A stretch of 64,000 nucleotides of DNA from DATBVX01 sp963724625 (lineage in GTDB: Bacteria; Pseudomonadota; Gammaproteobacteria; Steroidobacterales; Steroidobacteraceae). The stretch is from positions 124,001 to 188,000 of the forward strand of contig CAVRVO010000013.1 in the NCBI GenBank assembly GCA_963724625.1. Reading direction: 5' to 3'. Numbering within the stretch: the stretch's first letter is position 1; each line of letters begins with the position of its first letter. The notes under the pieces were generated by a model. The model searched no databases. It was not told the origin of the DNA and worked only from the letters and a program-made list of their open reading frames with translations. The position numbers were made by a program, and so were the translations under genes. Positions 63,817 to 64,000 of this stretch are shown piece after piece.

Positions 63817-63903
63817 ATCCAGAAGAGAGTTGGGTGATGACGCAGACGGGCGATCCATGCCCGGCTGCCGGGCACTTCGCACTGCAGTCATCCTGATAAT
63901 GAT

Positions 63904-63931
63904 GAGCGGCGGGCGCTCGAGCCCGCCGCTC
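63904..63931. terminator. Strong hairpin terminator after galU, probably bidirectional
   Basis: GAGCGGCGGGC (63904-63914) and GCCCGCCGCTC (63921-63931) form a perfect 11-bp stem with the loop GCTCGA. On the minus strand it is followed by ATCATTATCA, on the plus strand by AACCTC. A weaker 7-bp hairpin (TGCCCGG/CCGGGCA) lies at 63858-63874. Confidence 0.65.
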
Positions 63932-63946
63932 AACCTCGGTATTGAC

Positions 63947-64000
63947 TCAGACCTTATCCGTAGCTGTCACGACTGCGGATTGCATGGCATCGGATGCGCT
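63947..64000 (-). CDS. Possible C-terminus of a minus-strand gene cut by the window edge
   Basis: An open stretch of 17 codons (ASDAMQSAVVTATDKV before TGA at 63949-63947) enters from the right edge. Its stop is 16 bases before the hairpin at 63904-63931, as expected for a convergent gene, but the stretch is too short to identify or to be sure it is coding. Confidence 0.3.
   Translation of the reverse strand, partial: SASDAMQSAVVTATDKV

Overview
The window is a compact stretch of core chromosome from a high-GC gammaproteobacterium. Supporting markers are ZipA, LolC/E-LolD, MsbA-LpxK, CsiV next to Mfd, the ClpS-ClpA pair, YciB, LapA-LapB, IHF-beta next to rpsA, and the ubiG-mupP-yciK block. 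The blocks comEC-exbB-exbD-msbA-lpxK, smc-zipA-ligA, scpA-scpB-rluB and serC-pheA-hisC-aroA-cmk-rpsA-ihfB resemble those of Pseudomonas and relatives, but the order between blocks and several details differ (serA inside the aromatic operon, two LolC/E genes ahead of lolD, rmuC inside the mupP-yciK block). A lineage near Nevskiales/Steroidobacterales or another deep gammaproteobacterial group is a guess. No rRNA, tRNA, CRISPR array, transposase, phage gene or defence system was seen.

Layout. 1-5965 (+): recO (3' part, frameshifted), pdxJ, acpS, a PolB-type exonuclease, rlmD, nagZ and a PAS/LOV-like plus GGDEF-like protein. 6003-10567 (-): csiV, mfd and a small secreted protein. 10722-13929 (+): two LolC/E permeases and lolD. 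13885-14439 (-): a DUF2062 protein. 14477-20702 (+): comEC, exbB, exbD, msbA, lpxK. 20699-27042 (-): a 90-residue acidic protein and gspC-D-E-F. 27430-30038 (+): clpS-clpA. 30073-30784 (-): infA, queF. 30877-37216 (+): smc (frameshifted), zipA, ligA. 37235-37357: a nested inverted-repeat element. 37367-39135 (-): parvulin lipoprotein, bolA, yciB. 39184-44395 (+): yciO, an M50 protease, trpS, scpA, scpB and a degenerate RluB. 44486-49262 (-): mtaD, ubiG, mupP, rmuC, yciK. 49471-63816 (+): gyrA, serC, serA, pheA, hisC, aroA, cmk, rpsA, ihfB, lapA, lapB, comEA, galU. The last bases hold a bidirectional terminator and the possible tail of a minus-strand gene.

Functional themes are envelope building and quality control (LolC/E-LolD, MsbA, LpxK, LapA/LapB, NagZ, MupP, CsiV, ZipA), chromosome organisation and repair (RecO, Mfd, SMC-ScpA-ScpB, LigA, GyrA, RmuC, IHF), type II secretion (only C-F are here), DNA uptake (ComEC, ComEA), and serine/aromatic/histidine precursor supply.

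I found no convincing new multi-gene system. The best leads are single-locus: a pseudouridine synthase at the RluB locus that has lost its catalytic Asp, a LOV-like PAS domain without the photoactive Cys joined to a GGDEF domain with a broken signature, a 123-bp nested inverted repeat after ligA, a GspE lacking its zinc cysteines, an rpsA leader without a Shine-Dalgarno sequence, and two single-base frameshifts (recO, smc) that are more likely sequence errors than biology.
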